Below, piece after piece: positions 6,140 through 6,546 of a stretch of DNA of 6,546 nt (within the stretch, counting starts at the first letter, position 1; each line of letters starts with the position of its first letter). The stretch is taken from contig PITX01000077.1 of assembly GCA_017577345.1 (NCBI GenBank), forward strand, positions 1-6,546. The letters are read 5' to 3'. The notes under the pieces are model-generated. The model saw nothing but the letters and a program-made list of their open reading frames with translations, ran no database searches and was not told where the DNA came from. The DNA is from Clostridiales bacterium (GTDB lineage Bacteria; Bacillota; Clostridia; Oscillospirales; Oscillospiraceae). A program made the translations under genes and the position numbers.

Positions 6140-6546
6140 CTATCTCGGAAACAGTTTTTTACACAGTCCTGCAAAGCGGTGTACTTCCTGCGGCGTATTG
6201 AACGCAGAAAAGCTGATACGCACCGTTCCCAAGTCCAGCGTTCCGGCAGAAGTATGCGCAAGCGGCGCACAGTGCAGACCTGCGCGGACAGCGGCTCCCT
6301 CCTGTGCCAAAGCCTGTGCCGCCTCCTCACAGTCTGCATTTTCAATGCAGACCGACAGGACGCCTGCCTGCCCGTTTCCCGCAAACATCCGGATGTTTCT
6401 CTGTCCGTCCAGCTCCTCCTGTATCTGCCGCAGAAGGTCTTGCTCGTGACGAAAAATCGCCTCCGGCGTCTGCTTGCGGACAAAGCGCATTCCCTCTGTC
6501 AGCCCCGCGATGCCGCAGACATTGTGCGTTCCCGCCTCCAAACGGT
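6140..6546 (-). CDS. class V aminotransferase / cysteine desulfurase-family protein, C-terminal part
   Basis: About 135 C-terminal residues are present; the start and the PLP-lysine region lie beyond the window edge. The visible part opens with RLEAGTHNVCGIAGL, the family's 'R.E.GT.N..GI.GL' motif. It carries the loop VRAGLHCAPLAH, whose cysteine (codon 6271-6269) is where cysteine desulfurases hold the persulfide. It ends with GTLDLGTVRISFSAFNT, the usual C-terminal strand motif. PLP enzymes of this group remove sulfur from cysteine to give alanine and supply Fe-S or thiolated cofactors. Some members of this subfamily are of uncertain substrate, so the exact sulfur acceptor is unknown. It ends with TAG at 6142-6140 and lies upstream of the cda promoter, so it is probably a separate transcription unit. 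Confidence 0.9.
   Translation of the reverse strand, partial: RLEAGTHNVCGIAGLTEGMRFVRKQTPEAIFRHEQDLLRQIQEELDGQRNIRMFAGNGQAGVLSVCIENADCEEAAQALAQEGAAVRAGLHCAPLAHTSAGTLDLGTVRISFSAFNTPQEVHRFAGLCKKLFPR

Noticed and set aside
6088..6483. 131-codon minus-strand frame overlapping the aminotransferase
   Set aside because: It is out of frame with the conserved GLHCAP and GTVRISF motifs, and Arg/Ser-rich composition marks it as a shadow.

Overview
The window reads as a chromosomal housekeeping stretch from a Bacillota bacterium. A Clostridia of the Ruminococcus/Oscillospiraceae kind is the best guess, by inference. The evidence is the presence of CdaA/CdaR, RemA (DUF370), a YicC/YloC protein with a TTG start, strong AGGAGG-type ribosome binding sites, and a DUF5685 protein paired with a small J-protein, at a moderately high GC content. 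All genes lie on the minus strand, so transcription runs from high to low coordinates. No tRNA, rRNA, CRISPR array, mobile element or prophage signal is visible.

Layout in transcription order. Positions 6546-6140 hold the C-terminal part of a class V aminotransferase / cysteine desulfurase-family protein, cut by the window edge. Positions 6139-6054 are the only real intergenic gap and carry a strong sigma-A-type promoter (TATAAT, 17-bp spacer, TTGCTA). From that promoter runs an almost gapless series: cdaA (diadenylate cyclase), cdaR (YbbR-repeat regulator), an RseC/MucC-like small membrane protein, a DUF5685 protein, a J-domain/TPR-like/Cys-tail protein, yicC (RNase family), remA, gmk (guanylate kinase), rpoZ (RNA polymerase omega). 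At the very edge lies the first 20 codons of smpB, starting at a GTG and easy to miss. No junction after the promoter exceeds 18 nt, and several genes overlap by 4-14 nt. One long polycistronic unit of at least ten genes is therefore the simplest reading.

How the genes fit together. CdaA makes c-di-AMP at the membrane and CdaR is its extracytoplasmic partner. The yicC-remA-gmk-rpoZ block is a familiar Bacillota cluster linking RNA turnover, a DNA-binding regulator, GMP phosphorylation and RNA polymerase assembly. SmpB adds ribosome rescue. The least understood part is the middle block (3950-2112): three consecutive, translationally coupled genes whose products all carry clustered cysteines (RseC-like, DUF5685, J-protein). 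This block sits where glmM often follows cdaR in other Bacillota. It is the best candidate here for an undescribed functional module, but the sequence alone does not show what it does.
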